Of a DNA stretch of 44,947 nt, positions 23,989 to 32,843 are shown in pieces. The stretch lies in NCBI GenBank assembly GCA_009928665.1, contig SACF01000037.1, positions 1 to 44,947 of the forward strand, written 5' to 3'. Origin of the DNA: Alphaproteobacteria bacterium. Its GTDB lineage: Bacteria > Bacteroidota > Bacteroidia > Bacteroidales > FEN-979. The notes beneath the pieces are model-generated. The model was not told where the DNA came from, ran no database searches, and saw only the letters and a list, made by a program, of their open reading frames with translations. Every line of letters begins with the position of its first letter. The first letter of the stretch is position 1. The position numbers and the translations under genes were made by a program.

Positions 23989-25443
23989 ATGAAAAAAATG
24001 TACAACCTTATTGTGATCGCATTGATGCTCTTTCCCGCAATTACCTTTTCGCAGGCTCCTGCAATAGCCTGGACCAAATTATACCATCCCGTGACCTTCG
24101 GAATGGATGTCGTTGCCGTTGCCAACGACGGTTTGCAATTAGCCGACGGGGGTTATATCGCACTGGGTACATCCTATGCCGTGAATGCCTACCTCGTCAG
24201 AACCAACGCGTTGGGCGACACGCTCTGGACTAAGCAAATTTTCAACGATTTTCTCTCGGGCAAGGTTATAACCGGAACAAACATTGAACTGGCGGGCGAC
24301 GGGGGATTTTTCATCTCCGGATTCGGTACAAACATGACCGATGCCGGAGTTTGGCTTCTGAAAACGGATGCCAACGGGAATCTCTCATGGTGGAAATTTC
24401 AGTCATACGGAGGAGTTGATACGGTTTTTCTGACAACCGATCTGCGGGTCACGCCCGACGGGGGGGTGATTCTTTGCGGAAGCTATAAGAGCCTGTTGGA
24501 CTATTTTAATGTATTCATGATGAAATTCGATCAGCAAGGAAATTATCAATGGCAAAAACGCTTCGGAAACGATTTTGATGAAGCAGAGGGATTCTCTATT
24601 GAAAATGCTTATGGAGGAGGATATATCCAGATGGTCGGGAATAATTCGGCAGGGATTGAAACACTGCGCCTGATCAAAGTCAATAGTCTGGGTGTAGTCG
24701 AATGGGATAAAGATTATCCTGATGTGATGACCTTTGATTATGGTATGGTACGGCAAACTCTTGACAATCACTATATTATTACCGGTGAGGATGACGGCGA
24801 TTATTTCCTGATGAAGATCACCCCCGACGGAGATATCGTGTGGCTGAAAAACTATGGTTTCGCGGAAACCGAACAGGAGGCCACCAGTGTCGATCCGACC
24901 AGCGACGGAGGATACGTGATGACCGGGATGCATAGTCCTGCCGGAACCGCCATTCTTGATATCTGGGTGGTAAAGACCGACGGGTCTGGAAATGAAGAAT
25001 GGTCCAAAGAGATCAACCTTTACGAATACAACGATCGTGCAGTTATGATCCAGCAGACTGCAGACGGCGGTTATATCCTCTTCGGACAATCGCGTATCAA
25101 TCCCGAAGCGCTTGACAATGTGCTGATGATCAAGCTGGGACCGACAGGGAATATTGAAGAGCTTTCCGGAAATCAGGGGAACCTGGTGCTTTGCCAGAAT
25201 CAGCCGAATCCGGTATCTTCCGTTACGACAATAAAATATTCCACCCTCGTCAGCCAAAATATCCGGCTGTCGGTCTCCAATTTTACCGGGCGGGAGATCA
25301 TGCTGCTCCAGGATGAATACAGGGTGGCAGGATCCTACGAGAAATCTGTCGACATGACCAATCTTCCCTGTGGTATCTACACAATACAGCTCCGTGCAGG
25401 CAGCCAGTTCCTGGTGAAAAAAATCCTGAAAGTACAAGACTAA
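23989..25443 (+). CDS. secreted repeat protein with T9SS sorting domain
   Basis: A 484-residue protein. The signal peptide is KKMYNLIVIALMLFPAITFS, cleaved before QAPAIAW. The body is made of about seven repeats of 45-55 residues with the pattern DGGYI(A/V)xG, then (V/L)xK(T/V)DxxGxxxWxK (for example GGYIALGTSYAVNAYLVRTN and GGYVMTGMHSPAGTAILDIW). This is typical of secreted Bacteroidota propeller-like proteins that lack a known activity. The last 80 residues (NQPNPVSSVTTIKYSTLVSQ onward, ending KKILKVQD) are a Por sorting domain almost identical to that of the next gene. It starts after a strong SD and its own promoter, divergent from the ABC-GntR operon. It may share a transcript with the subtilisin-like gene 77 bp downstream. 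Confidence 0.85.
   Translation: MKKMYNLIVIALMLFPAITFSQAPAIAWTKLYHPVTFGMDVVAVANDGLQLADGGYIALGTSYAVNAYLVRTNALGDTLWTKQIFNDFLSGKVITGTNIELAGDGGFFISGFGTNMTDAGVWLLKTDANGNLSWWKFQSYGGVDTVFLTTDLRVTPDGGVILCGSYKSLLDYFNVFMMKFDQQGNYQWQKRFGNDFDEAEGFSIENAYGGGYIQMVGNNSAGIETLRLIKVNSLGVVEWDKDYPDVMTFDYGMVRQTLDNHYIITGEDDGDYFLMKITPDGDIVWLKNYGFAETEQEATSVDPTSDGGYVMTGMHSPAGTAILDIWVVKTDGSGNEEWSKEINLYEYNDRAVMIQQTADGGYILFGQSRINPEALDNVLMIKLGPTGNIEELSGNQGNLVLCQNQPNPVSSVTTIKYSTLVSQNIRLSVSNFTGREIMLLQDEYRVAGSYEKSVDMTNLPCGIYTIQLRAGSQFLVKKILKVQD
25204..25443 (+). repeat. duplicated sorting-domain coding segment, copy 1
   Basis: This 240-bp 3' end aligns without gaps to 27408-27647 in the following gene; by eye most positions are identical, including a 22-base identical block in the GREIMLL region. 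Confidence 0.75.
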
Positions 25444-25520
25444 ACTGTATTTTTTGTTATTTTGTCTTTCCTCTTTCTGATCTGGGGACAAAAATCAGCT
25501 TTATCTTAAAACTTTCTGCC

Positions 25521-27647
25521 ATGCAAGGTCTTATCAGGAAAAATTGGACGCTACTGATTATTACGGGTTTCTTTTTTTCATGTAGTGTCAACGGGCAAAA
25601 TAATGCTCCAACTCAACAAGTCAGCCCAACCGGACGAACGGTGGTACGGGGCGAACGACCGGCGCCGGATTATTCAGTGGTGGCAGATTCCGTTATCCTT
25701 CCCGGCATCATCAGGATCAGAATGGTGGATGATTATTCCGACATCCTGCCATTCATGGATGTTTCGGGAGGTTTTGACGGTTATACACCATTCGGGATCC
25801 CTGCTATCGATGACTTAAATAAGGCAGTGGGCGTTAAACGGGCAAAAAAAACCTTTTCCATCGCCCTTCGCGATAAAACCTATGAAGCGCGTCACCGGCA
25901 ATGGGGGCTTCATCTCTGGTATGATCTTACTGTCGGAGCAGATCAGGATTTGCGGCGGCTGGCAGGGCTTTATGCCGCCCTCAGCGAGGTTGCTCATGTT
26001 GAGTTACTGGTTAAGGCCAGGCTTGCATCGGCCGGTAGTAGGATAACAAACGAATGGCTACCCGACGATTCCCTTTTTTCGCTGCAGTGGCACTATCATA
26101 ACACCGGTCAGATGGGGGGCACCCCTGATTGCGACATCGACCTGCCCGAAGCGTGGGAGCTTGAGAAGGGTGATACCGGAGTCATTGTGGCCATCATGGA
26201 TCAGGGCGTCGAGTTCGACCATCCGGACCTGGTGGCAAACATGTGGCCCGGGATCGGGTATAATTTCTATGCCGACACGACAGTGGTCGAGAAGTGTCTT
26301 CATGGAACGCACGTAGCTGGTACGATTGCTGCAAACACGAACAACGGTATCGGGGTAAGTGGCATTGCAGGTGGCGGAGGATCGGGAGATGGCGTACGTA
26401 TCATGTCATGCCAGATCATTTCATCCGATAACCAGATAATCGAGGCCAATATTCCAAATGCTTTTATATGGGCGGCCGACCGCGGAGCAGCTATTTCGCA
26501 AAACAGCTGGAATTTTCCGTTGGTTTCCCCTTCACTGTTTGAAGCCATCGATTATTTCATCGCTAACGGAGGAGGATCCGCAATGAACGGAGGGATACTG
26601 ATCTGTTCGGCCGGCAATGCCGACACCAATGAAATCTCTTATCCGGCATGCTATGCCCCTTGCATTGCGGTGGCAGCTACCTCTCACCAGGACATCCGTT
26701 CCTTTTTTTCCAATTATGGCCCATGGGTTTCCATCAGCGCCCCTGGCGGGAACCACTATCCCTTCAACGAAGAGGATATCCTGAGCACGGTTCCGGGCGG
26801 AGCGTATGGTTACCTGATGGGAACTTCGATGGCCTGCCCTCATGTCTCAGGTGTAGCAGCCCTGGTCGTCTCCTTAGCGAAAGGGTTGCTGAATCCGGTG
26901 GATCTGAAGGATATTCTTTTGAACTCCACCGATGATATCAGCAGCCTCAATCCCGGATACGAAGGGATGCTTGGGGCGGGAAGGTTGAATGCGTATAAAT
27001 CGTTACTTCTGACCCAGGGTTATATGGATCCTGACATTCCGAAACCGGTCGTTGTCTTCTCGGCTGTCGCAGGGAGCGCCGGAACTGTGAAATTACAATG
27101 GGAACCGAATGTAACACAGGATTCGGTCCTGCTTGCTTTCAGTAAGGTAAACAAGTTCGGCCCGCCGGTAGGAAACTACAATCCGGGAGATTCGATTATC
27201 GATGGCGGTAAGGTGCTTTATAAAGGAAAGCTTTCTGAATTCGTTCAATCCGGTCTGGATTCCGGAACCGTCTGCTTTTACAGTATATGGTCGGTACGTA
27301 ATACCACTTATTCACTCATTGCAAGAAAAGCAAACGATACCGTGCATTCCTCCCCGCACGGTATGGGAGATATTTCTGCTCCAGCGATGATTGCGATCCA
27401 TGCTATGCCGAATCCGGTATCTGCTGTTACAACGATAAAATATTCTACCCTCGTCAGCCAGGATATCCGGCTGTCGGTCTCCGACTTTACCGGGCGGGAG
27501 ATCATGCTGTTGCAGGATGGTTACCTGGTGGCAGGATTCTACGAAAAATCCGTCGACATGACCCATCTTCCCTGTGGCATCTACACTCTTCAACTCCGTG
27601 CAGGGAATCAGTTCCTGGTAAAAAAACTTCTGAAGCTACAAGACTGA
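25521..27647 (+). CDS. subtilisin-like (S8) serine protease with T9SS sorting domain
   Basis: A 708-residue protein. A signal sequence (LLIITGFFFSCSVNG) is followed by a propeptide-like region to about residue 175 (fervidolysin-like, VELLVKARLAS) and the S8 catalytic domain. The triad is D227 (VAIMDQGVEFDHPDL), H261 (HGTHVAGTIA) and S436 (YLMGTSMACPHVSG), with the oxyanion Asn probably N366 (ICSAGNADTN). A beta-rich spacer (FSAVAGSAGTVKLQWEPN) leads to the Por sorting domain ending KKLLKLQD. The enzyme should be an outer-surface protease exported by T9SS. Its sorting domain is nearly the same, also at DNA level, as that of the gene just upstream, pointing to recent duplication or gene conversion. 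Confidence 0.93.
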   Translation: MQGLIRKNWTLLIITGFFFSCSVNGQNNAPTQQVSPTGRTVVRGERPAPDYSVVADSVILPGIIRIRMVDDYSDILPFMDVSGGFDGYTPFGIPAIDDLNKAVGVKRAKKTFSIALRDKTYEARHRQWGLHLWYDLTVGADQDLRRLAGLYAALSEVAHVELLVKARLASAGSRITNEWLPDDSLFSLQWHYHNTGQMGGTPDCDIDLPEAWELEKGDTGVIVAIMDQGVEFDHPDLVANMWPGIGYNFYADTTVVEKCLHGTHVAGTIAANTNNGIGVSGIAGGGGSGDGVRIMSCQIISSDNQIIEANIPNAFIWAADRGAAISQNSWNFPLVSPSLFEAIDYFIANGGGSAMNGGILICSAGNADTNEISYPACYAPCIAVAATSHQDIRSFFSNYGPWVSISAPGGNHYPFNEEDILSTVPGGAYGYLMGTSMACPHVSGVAALVVSLAKGLLNPVDLKDILLNSTDDISSLNPGYEGMLGAGRLNAYKSLLLTQGYMDPDIPKPVVVFSAVAGSAGTVKLQWEPNVTQDSVLLAFSKVNKFGPPVGNYNPGDSIIDGGKVLYKGKLSEFVQSGLDSGTVCFYSIWSVRNTTYSLIARKANDTVHSSPHGMGDISAPAMIAIHAMPNPVSAVTTIKYSTLVSQDIRLSVSDFTGREIMLLQDGYLVAGFYEKSVDMTHLPCGIYTLQLRAGNQFLVKKLLKLQD
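27408..27647 (+). repeat. duplicated sorting-domain coding segment, copy 2
   Basis: Second copy of the 240-bp block at 25204-25443. The similarity fades a few tens of bases after the stop codon, where both copies have T-rich TTTTGTTATT-like sequence. Confidence 0.75.
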
Positions 27648-27846
27648 GCCGGTTGTTTTTATTTTGTTATTCAGGATGTTATTCAGTTGTAAAATACTGA
27701 ATGATGTCAGCGTAATAATTATACCTTGCTTAGGTTGGTCAATACCGTGAAAGCCATTTATACCAAGCTGGAAAAGGTGTGCAAAAAATGAAATTCCGTG
27801 CTTCACGGTTTAACTGCATCCAAAAGAAAAATGCTTTGTACGTTCA

Positions 27847-28770
27847 TTAAGATGCAGAATAGTTCATGGAGGCAAATGATCTGCGGATGCCTTTGAGGTA
27901 TTCGGCTTTCGGATAACCCATGATGAGGAAGATCCCTTCGCGGCTTTTGTAACGGATACCATGCGCTTCGCGGAACTTGCGGGCGCCGCTGCCGTTCTGG
28001 ATCATGGGATGAATGGCTCCCAACATACAGGTACCCAATCCCAGCGATTCGGCGGTCAGCATGGCATAGGTGGCGGCAATCAGCGGGTCGGCCGGATCGC
28101 AATAAGGAGAACCGTAGAAATAGATCATTGCCGGGGCATCGTAAGTCACCCAATTTTCACCCTGTTTCATCGAATCGATGTATTTGTCGACAAGCGGTCG
28201 CATAAAATTCCGGAAAAGCTCGTCGGTTTCCTTTCCCCAGAAGGGTTTCATTAGCGTCAGGAACCAGGATGAGGAGATCCAGCGGATCTTTTCGAGGTAC
28301 TTGCAAAAATCTTCCGTGAATGACCTGACCTTTTCTCTTGAATCGAAGACGAGGAGGTTGACATCCGAGGGAGGCAGTCCCATCGGGGCGGTCATCGCGG
28401 CTTCCACAACCTGATCGATCAAGGCTTTATCCACGGTGGTACTTTTGAATTTCCGGATGCTCCTTCTCCTGATCATCAGGTTCAGCAACGACTGATAACC
28501 GGCCGTTTGTTCCTTCGCGGGAAGCGGCAACAGCGCTGCCGGCGAAATAAACCTTCCGGTGATCCGGATGGCATCTTCCGGACATACCATCATGCACTGC
28601 CCGCATCCGATGCATCCGAAGACGCCCTGTCCGGTTGGCCTCGCTTTGCCTTCATGTAATTCAAGGTCCAGATCGCTGCATATCGCCACGCATTTACCGC
28701 ATCCCTTGCATTTGACCGGATCAACTGATATGATCCCGGGTTCTTTGGTTCGTGAAGTTGGAATTGCCAT
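27847..28770 (-). CDS. ferredoxin-nitroreductase fusion protein
   Basis: The ATG at 28770 (MAIPTSRTKEPG) is chosen over a TTG at 28794 because it fits the -7 box at 28792-28799; this gives 307 residues. The N-terminus is a two-cluster ferredoxin domain: C21, C24, C27, C31 and C53, C56, C59, C63 (KCKGCGKCVAIC and CIGCGQCMMVCPE). The rest is an FMN-binding nitroreductase domain (LMIRRRSIRKFKSTTVDKAL, AAMTAPMGLPPSD, ending FLIMGYPKAEYLKGI). Such fusions pass electrons from ferredoxin clusters to FMN and reduce small electrophilic or nitro substrates; the true substrate is unknown. Single-gene transcript. Confidence 0.92.
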   Translation of the reverse strand: MAIPTSRTKEPGIISVDPVKCKGCGKCVAICSDLDLELHEGKARPTGQGVFGCIGCGQCMMVCPEDAIRITGRFISPAALLPLPAKEQTAGYQSLLNLMIRRRSIRKFKSTTVDKALIDQVVEAAMTAPMGLPPSDVNLLVFDSREKVRSFTEDFCKYLEKIRWISSSWFLTLMKPFWGKETDELFRNFMRPLVDKYIDSMKQGENWVTYDAPAMIYFYGSPYCDPADPLIAATYAMLTAESLGLGTCMLGAIHPMIQNGSGARKFREAHGIRYKSREGIFLIMGYPKAEYLKGIRRSFASMNYSAS

Positions 28771-28791
28771 AGGGTTGGTTTTATTGATGAT

Positions 28792-28799
28792 CAAATATA
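28792..28799 (-). promoter_or_regulatory. -7 box of ferredoxin-nitroreductase gene
   Basis: TATATTTG on the minus strand, 21 bp before the ATG at 28770. Confidence 0.5.
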
Positions 28800-28886
28800 G
28801 TCAAATCTTTCAGTGATATTTCATAAATCTGTATAAACCAACTATGGAAATCCGGATATTTGGCCAGGAATTCAAACAACAACTTT

Positions 28887-30146
28887 ATGAAATTTATTTC
28901 CATGTTTCACAGCCTTATGCTGTTGATCGCCTTTTCTACCGCAGCTTACAGCCAAAAGGTCCCGGACAGCACGCGTCAGATCCTTACCGCTATCCTCGAC
29001 CGCTGGCACCGCGACGCGGCAGATGGCAAGCTCGATGCCTTTATCGGTGCGATGAGTTCCACCGGAGTCTATATCGGCACCGATCCTTCCGAACGCTGGA
29101 CTACCGATGAATTCCGGAACTTTTGTAAACCCCATTTTGCGAAAGGGAAAACCTGGAATTTCAGGCCGGTCAGCCGGAACCTGTCGGTAAGCAAGGATAG
29201 TCAAACCGCATGGTTCGATGAAATACTCGACACCCACATGGGTATCTGCCGGGGATCGGGAGTGCTTCAGATGCAGGAAGGGGTATGGAAAATAGAACAA
29301 TACGTGCTTTCGGCTGCCATTCCCAACTCCCTGATGAAACCAGTGGTGAAAACCAAATGGGGTACCGATTCCCTCTACCTGCAATATCTGGAAGCCGGTA
29401 TCAAAAATCCCGAGCAGTCGCTTGAAATGAAAGCAATCTTCGACAAAGCCGAAATGGTCGGAACCATCATCCTTTTTGATCCGCAAAAGAATGAATTCAT
29501 GGGATACAACCCGGCCCGATGGGAGGTTGGATATCTCCCCGCCTCCACCTTCAAGATCCCCAACAGCCTCATCGGGCTGGGAACCGGTGTCATCGACACG
29601 AATTACATTTTCAAATGGGATGGGAAGAAGCGAAGAATGGCGCAGTGGGACAGGGACCTGAACCTGAAGCAGGCTTTTGCCGTCTCCTGTGTGCCCTGTT
29701 ACCAGGAACTGGCCCGCAAGATCGGACCGCAACAGATGAAAGAAAATCTTGGGCGTTTTAACTATGGCAGTATGGATGTTCATCCCGAAAATATCGATCT
29801 GTTCTGGCTTGAAGGAAAATCGCGCATCACCCCGCGACAGCAGGTCGAATTCCTGCAACGGCTCAACGAAGGGAAATTGTCCGTTACCCCATCCGTGCTG
29901 GCCATTATGAAGGATATTATGGTGAACGAGAAAACAGAGACCTATATTCTCCGGGGTAAAACCGGCTGGGCGATCCGAAATGGCAACAACTACGGTTGGT
30001 TTGTTGGCTGGATCGAAACCAAAGGCAGGGTGTTTTATTTTGCCACCCTGGTTGAGCCCAAAGACCAGCAGCAGGTCAGCGACTTCGCGCTGGCCCGTAA
30101 AATGATAACCATGGATGTGTTGCGGCATCTGGAGATTATCAGATAA
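28887..30146 (+). CDS. SnoaL-like domain fused to class D beta-lactamase domain
   Basis: The ATG at 28887 (MKFISMFHSLMLLIAFSTAA) opens a signal peptide cleaved after AYSQ; a TTG nine codons earlier is rejected. The 419-residue protein has two parts. Residues 28-147 are a SnoaL_3/NTF2-type domain (RQILTAILDRWHRDAADGKL, IGTDPSERWTTDEFRNF, TAWFDEILDT, GVLQMQEGVWKIEQYVLS). Residues about 180-415 are a class D (OXA-type) domain with S220-T-F-K223, S267-C-V269, Y293-G-S295 (usually YGN), FWLEGKSRITPRQQVEFL and K358-T-G360. The nucleophile Ser and the lysine that is normally carbamylated are both kept, so a serine hydrolase active on beta-lactams or peptidoglycan-like substrates is likely. Resistance is not proven. 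No BlaR/BlaI genes are nearby. Confidence 0.88.
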   Translation: MKFISMFHSLMLLIAFSTAAYSQKVPDSTRQILTAILDRWHRDAADGKLDAFIGAMSSTGVYIGTDPSERWTTDEFRNFCKPHFAKGKTWNFRPVSRNLSVSKDSQTAWFDEILDTHMGICRGSGVLQMQEGVWKIEQYVLSAAIPNSLMKPVVKTKWGTDSLYLQYLEAGIKNPEQSLEMKAIFDKAEMVGTIILFDPQKNEFMGYNPARWEVGYLPASTFKIPNSLIGLGTGVIDTNYIFKWDGKKRRMAQWDRDLNLKQAFAVSCVPCYQELARKIGPQQMKENLGRFNYGSMDVHPENIDLFWLEGKSRITPRQQVEFLQRLNEGKLSVTPSVLAIMKDIMVNEKTETYILRGKTGWAIRNGNNYGWFVGWIETKGRVFYFATLVEPKDQQQVSDFALARKMITMDVLRHLEIIR

Positions 30147-30309
30147 CTTTTCAAATTTAGTCCGCCTGCTCTCTGGTCAAAAACAGGAAACCGGGACCTT
30201 TGGGAGTACCTATGCGTTGGAAGGATCTCCGGAGAAATGAATGCTGAATTTCCTGAAATAAATATCGAGGTTTCGGGAGTTAAAAATGGAATCATCGCCC
30301 GTATTGAGA

Positions 30310-32658
30310 TCAAAAGTTGAGAAACACAAGCTTTTTTGTGACCGTCTGGTTATTCAGGCTGATTTTCAGAAGATATAAACCCGGACGGGCTGGTTCATTC
30401 AGGTCATCATTACCATTCCATATAAATGAACATTTTTTCCCCGCAGGACATAATAAATCAGGGAATTGCCTGATCCTGACTCCGGCTGAATTGAAAATAG
30501 CGGCACTGCAAATCCCCGTTTCATGGCTTTCAACCTCAATCCTGGCCGCTGAATGGACCGGGTTGGGATAGATGCCGACTTTCATGAACACGGATTCCTG
30601 GCCGTGCCATTTTTCGTCAGTGGATAAAGGGATAAGGTGTACGCCCTGAGCCCACCTTGTATTCTTCAGGATTCCTTTTTGCCCGTTGTCCGATCGGTCA
30701 AAAGCGGTATCGCCGGCTCCTTCATTCATTTTCCAGTAGCCATACATTCCCTTCTGATCCGGCGAAAGGTCATACCCCATAAACTCTTCAATCTCTTCCC
30801 GGGTTCTCACTCCATTCCAGAGCCTGACCTCATCGATGCAACCCCAAAAGCCCTGGTTGCCATTGCGAGCGTTACCAATCACGATGGGTTTTACCCCGTT
30901 CCCGGAAAGGGGGCCGTCAGGCGGAGTGACTGTTTCCAGTGGCTGTTCCTTGGCATTAATGTAAATTTTCACCACGCTTGAAGAATCATTATAGGAGACC
31001 GCTATATGCTGCCATTCGTCGAGTCTGACAGATCCTGATGGGGTGGCAACGATACTCACGATCCCGCTGGCGTGAACCATCATCAGGGTAAGGCAGGAAT
31101 CGGGCGGAACAAGAGCTCCCGAAAGGTACGTAAACAGGGAAATGACTGTTTTGTCGAAAATTTTCCCTGAACTGTTTATGCCGAATTTGGTTGGTTTTAT
31201 CCATGTCTCCAGGGTAAAAGATCCGGTGATATCAGGAATGGAGCTTTGGGTGCACATCATACTGCCCGGGCTGCCGTTGTATTCAAGAGAGCTTTCTCTG
31301 TCAAATACCCTGATATAATCTTGCTTTACAATGCTGTCGGTCAGTGAATCGCTTATCGCAACAAGCTTTACTGTGTATGATCCCGGTTTATTGTACACCC
31401 ACATCGGATGCTGTTCCTGTGAGTCGGTGATCCCGTCATTATCGAAATCCCAGCGCCATGTATGAATTCCCGGACGGCTCACCGTAAGGTTATGAAAGTT
31501 TACTTGAAGAACATGATGGCCCGAGAGGCTGTCGGCTGTAAAATCGGGGTTGGTAAATGTAAAAATGTTTTCCCACCAGCGTACCTCCTGGTCCCCGTAA
31601 CATGCTCCCAGAATATCGGGATCGTTATCGAGATCGAGATCCACCACATGGATCCTGATCATGTCATAGGCAGTATTGCAGAAAACATTTTCTGTAAAAT
31701 GACCTTCTCCGTCGTTTTCCCACAATGATATCTGGGCTCCCTGCCATGCAATGGACAGGATATCCACATCCCCGTCTTTATCCAGATCGCCGGTCTCACA
31801 GGCCCTGGATCCATTGTAATTATTTCTGAGAAGGTGCATTGTAAAATGAAAGGTACCATCGTTTTCGTACCATGCTACCTGGTCGGAGTTTCCGCAGGCC
31901 GTTCCGGCCAGGTCCAGGTCACCGTCGCCGTCGAAATCGGCAATCCTGACAGAATTGGCCCCGTCAAGATGATCGTACAATGTGTCCTGGGAAAAATTCT
32001 GCTGGCCGTCATTTTTGAACCAGATAATCTGGCCGGGTTTAGCTGTTGCAAGGATATCGATGTCTCCGTCCTGATCAAGGTCGGCGGCAGTCCCCCAGTT
32101 GGCTTTGATCCAGTTTTCTTTCAGCATTCTTATGGTAAATGCACCCGTACCGTCATTTTCGGCCCAGGCGATCTTATTGTTATCGCATGCCACCAGGATG
32201 AGGTCCCGGTCCCCATCGCGGTCGATGTCGGCGGCATCCACGAAATCGGCGCTGGTCCAGGTAGCATCGGTGATCACATGCTCTGTGAAATTTCCCGAAC
32301 CATCATTTGCAAACCAGGAAAATTTCCCGGGGGTCTTTGAGGTTGCAACAAAATCCCAGGAATCATTCGCATCAATTTTTGCAGCCACAATGCCCTTTGC
32401 CTGGGTAAATCCAGTCGCCACGGTATGTTCTGTAAAATTCTGATTCCCGTCATTTTCAAACCAGCCAATGATATTGCCGGAATTTCCCGTTACCACAAAA
32501 TCGACAAAACCATCGCCATTGAAATCGGCGCTTGAGATGCATGTGGCGCCATAAAAGTCGTTCATGATCACGTGTTCCTGCAGCAAGACCTGTGAGGCCG
32601 TTGGGAATGATCCCGACAATCCAGCCATGATCAGTAATAATGAATACAATTTTTTCAT
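30310..32658 (-). CDS. secreted FG-GAP/PKD/LamG protein with T9SS sorting domain
   Basis: A 782-residue protein. The signal peptide is KKLYSLLLIMAGLSGSF. Residues about 25-365 hold eight VCBS/FG-GAP repeats with calcium-binding-type loops such as DFNGDGFVDFVV, DIDRDGDRDLIL and DLDKDGDVDILS. A PKD domain follows (WRWDFDNDGITDS, YNKPGSYTVKLVA), then a concanavalin/LamG-type domain (SFTLETWIKPTKF, EWQHIAVSYNDSSS, GCIDEVRLWNGVRTREEIEE). The last 80 residues are a Por sorting domain (VGIYPNPVHSAARIEVE, ending TKKLVFLNF). A full AGGAGG SD lies seven bases before the ATG. It is a cell-surface protein, probably binding glycan or protein ligands; no catalytic motif was seen. Confidence 0.9.
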   Translation of the reverse strand: MKKLYSLLLIMAGLSGSFPTASQVLLQEHVIMNDFYGATCISSADFNGDGFVDFVVTGNSGNIIGWFENDGNQNFTEHTVATGFTQAKGIVAAKIDANDSWDFVATSKTPGKFSWFANDGSGNFTEHVITDATWTSADFVDAADIDRDGDRDLILVACDNNKIAWAENDGTGAFTIRMLKENWIKANWGTAADLDQDGDIDILATAKPGQIIWFKNDGQQNFSQDTLYDHLDGANSVRIADFDGDGDLDLAGTACGNSDQVAWYENDGTFHFTMHLLRNNYNGSRACETGDLDKDGDVDILSIAWQGAQISLWENDGEGHFTENVFCNTAYDMIRIHVVDLDLDNDPDILGACYGDQEVRWWENIFTFTNPDFTADSLSGHHVLQVNFHNLTVSRPGIHTWRWDFDNDGITDSQEQHPMWVYNKPGSYTVKLVAISDSLTDSIVKQDYIRVFDRESSLEYNGSPGSMMCTQSSIPDITGSFTLETWIKPTKFGINSSGKIFDKTVISLFTYLSGALVPPDSCLTLMMVHASGIVSIVATPSGSVRLDEWQHIAVSYNDSSSVVKIYINAKEQPLETVTPPDGPLSGNGVKPIVIGNARNGNQGFWGCIDEVRLWNGVRTREEIEEFMGYDLSPDQKGMYGYWKMNEGAGDTAFDRSDNGQKGILKNTRWAQGVHLIPLSTDEKWHGQESVFMKVGIYPNPVHSAARIEVESHETGICSAAIFNSAGVRIRQFPDLLCPAGKKCSFIWNGNDDLNEPARPGLYLLKISLNNQTVTKKLVFLNF

Positions 32659-32665
32659 AATCTTT

Positions 32666-32671
32666 CCTCCT
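32666..32671 (-). promoter_or_regulatory. strong Shine-Dalgarno site
   Basis: AGGAGG on the minus strand, seven bases before the ATG at 32658, the same sequence and spacing as for the T9SS gene at 23989. Confidence 0.6.
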
Positions 32672-32774
32672 ATTTTGAAATGTTTCGAATTAAAGCGCGG
32701 GAACCTGGTTTTTCATCCCTCTTCATGTGAGAAGGATGGTTTCCGGGTGTGATAAATTTTTGTCGAATCAAAAA

Positions 32775-32782
32775 CAAATATA
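32775..32782 (-). promoter_or_regulatory. -7 box of FG-GAP protein gene
   Basis: TATATTTG on the minus strand, giving a leader of about 110 nt. No -33 element at good spacing. Confidence 0.4.
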
Positions 32783-32843
32783 TCGCGGCCAAGGTGGGAT
32801 GGAGTCCTGATTTATCGGACAGGATATAAAAAAGGAGGTTAAA

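Noticed and set aside
24403..25491. 362-codon antisense frame over the T9SS repeat protein
   Set aside because: Shadow of a gene with signal peptide and sorting domain; the antisense translation has no recognisable pattern.
28872..30128. 418-codon open frame antisense to the SnoaL-beta-lactamase gene
   Set aside because: It mirrors the real gene over its full length; the sense frame has signal peptide, STFK and KTG motifs, the antisense has none.
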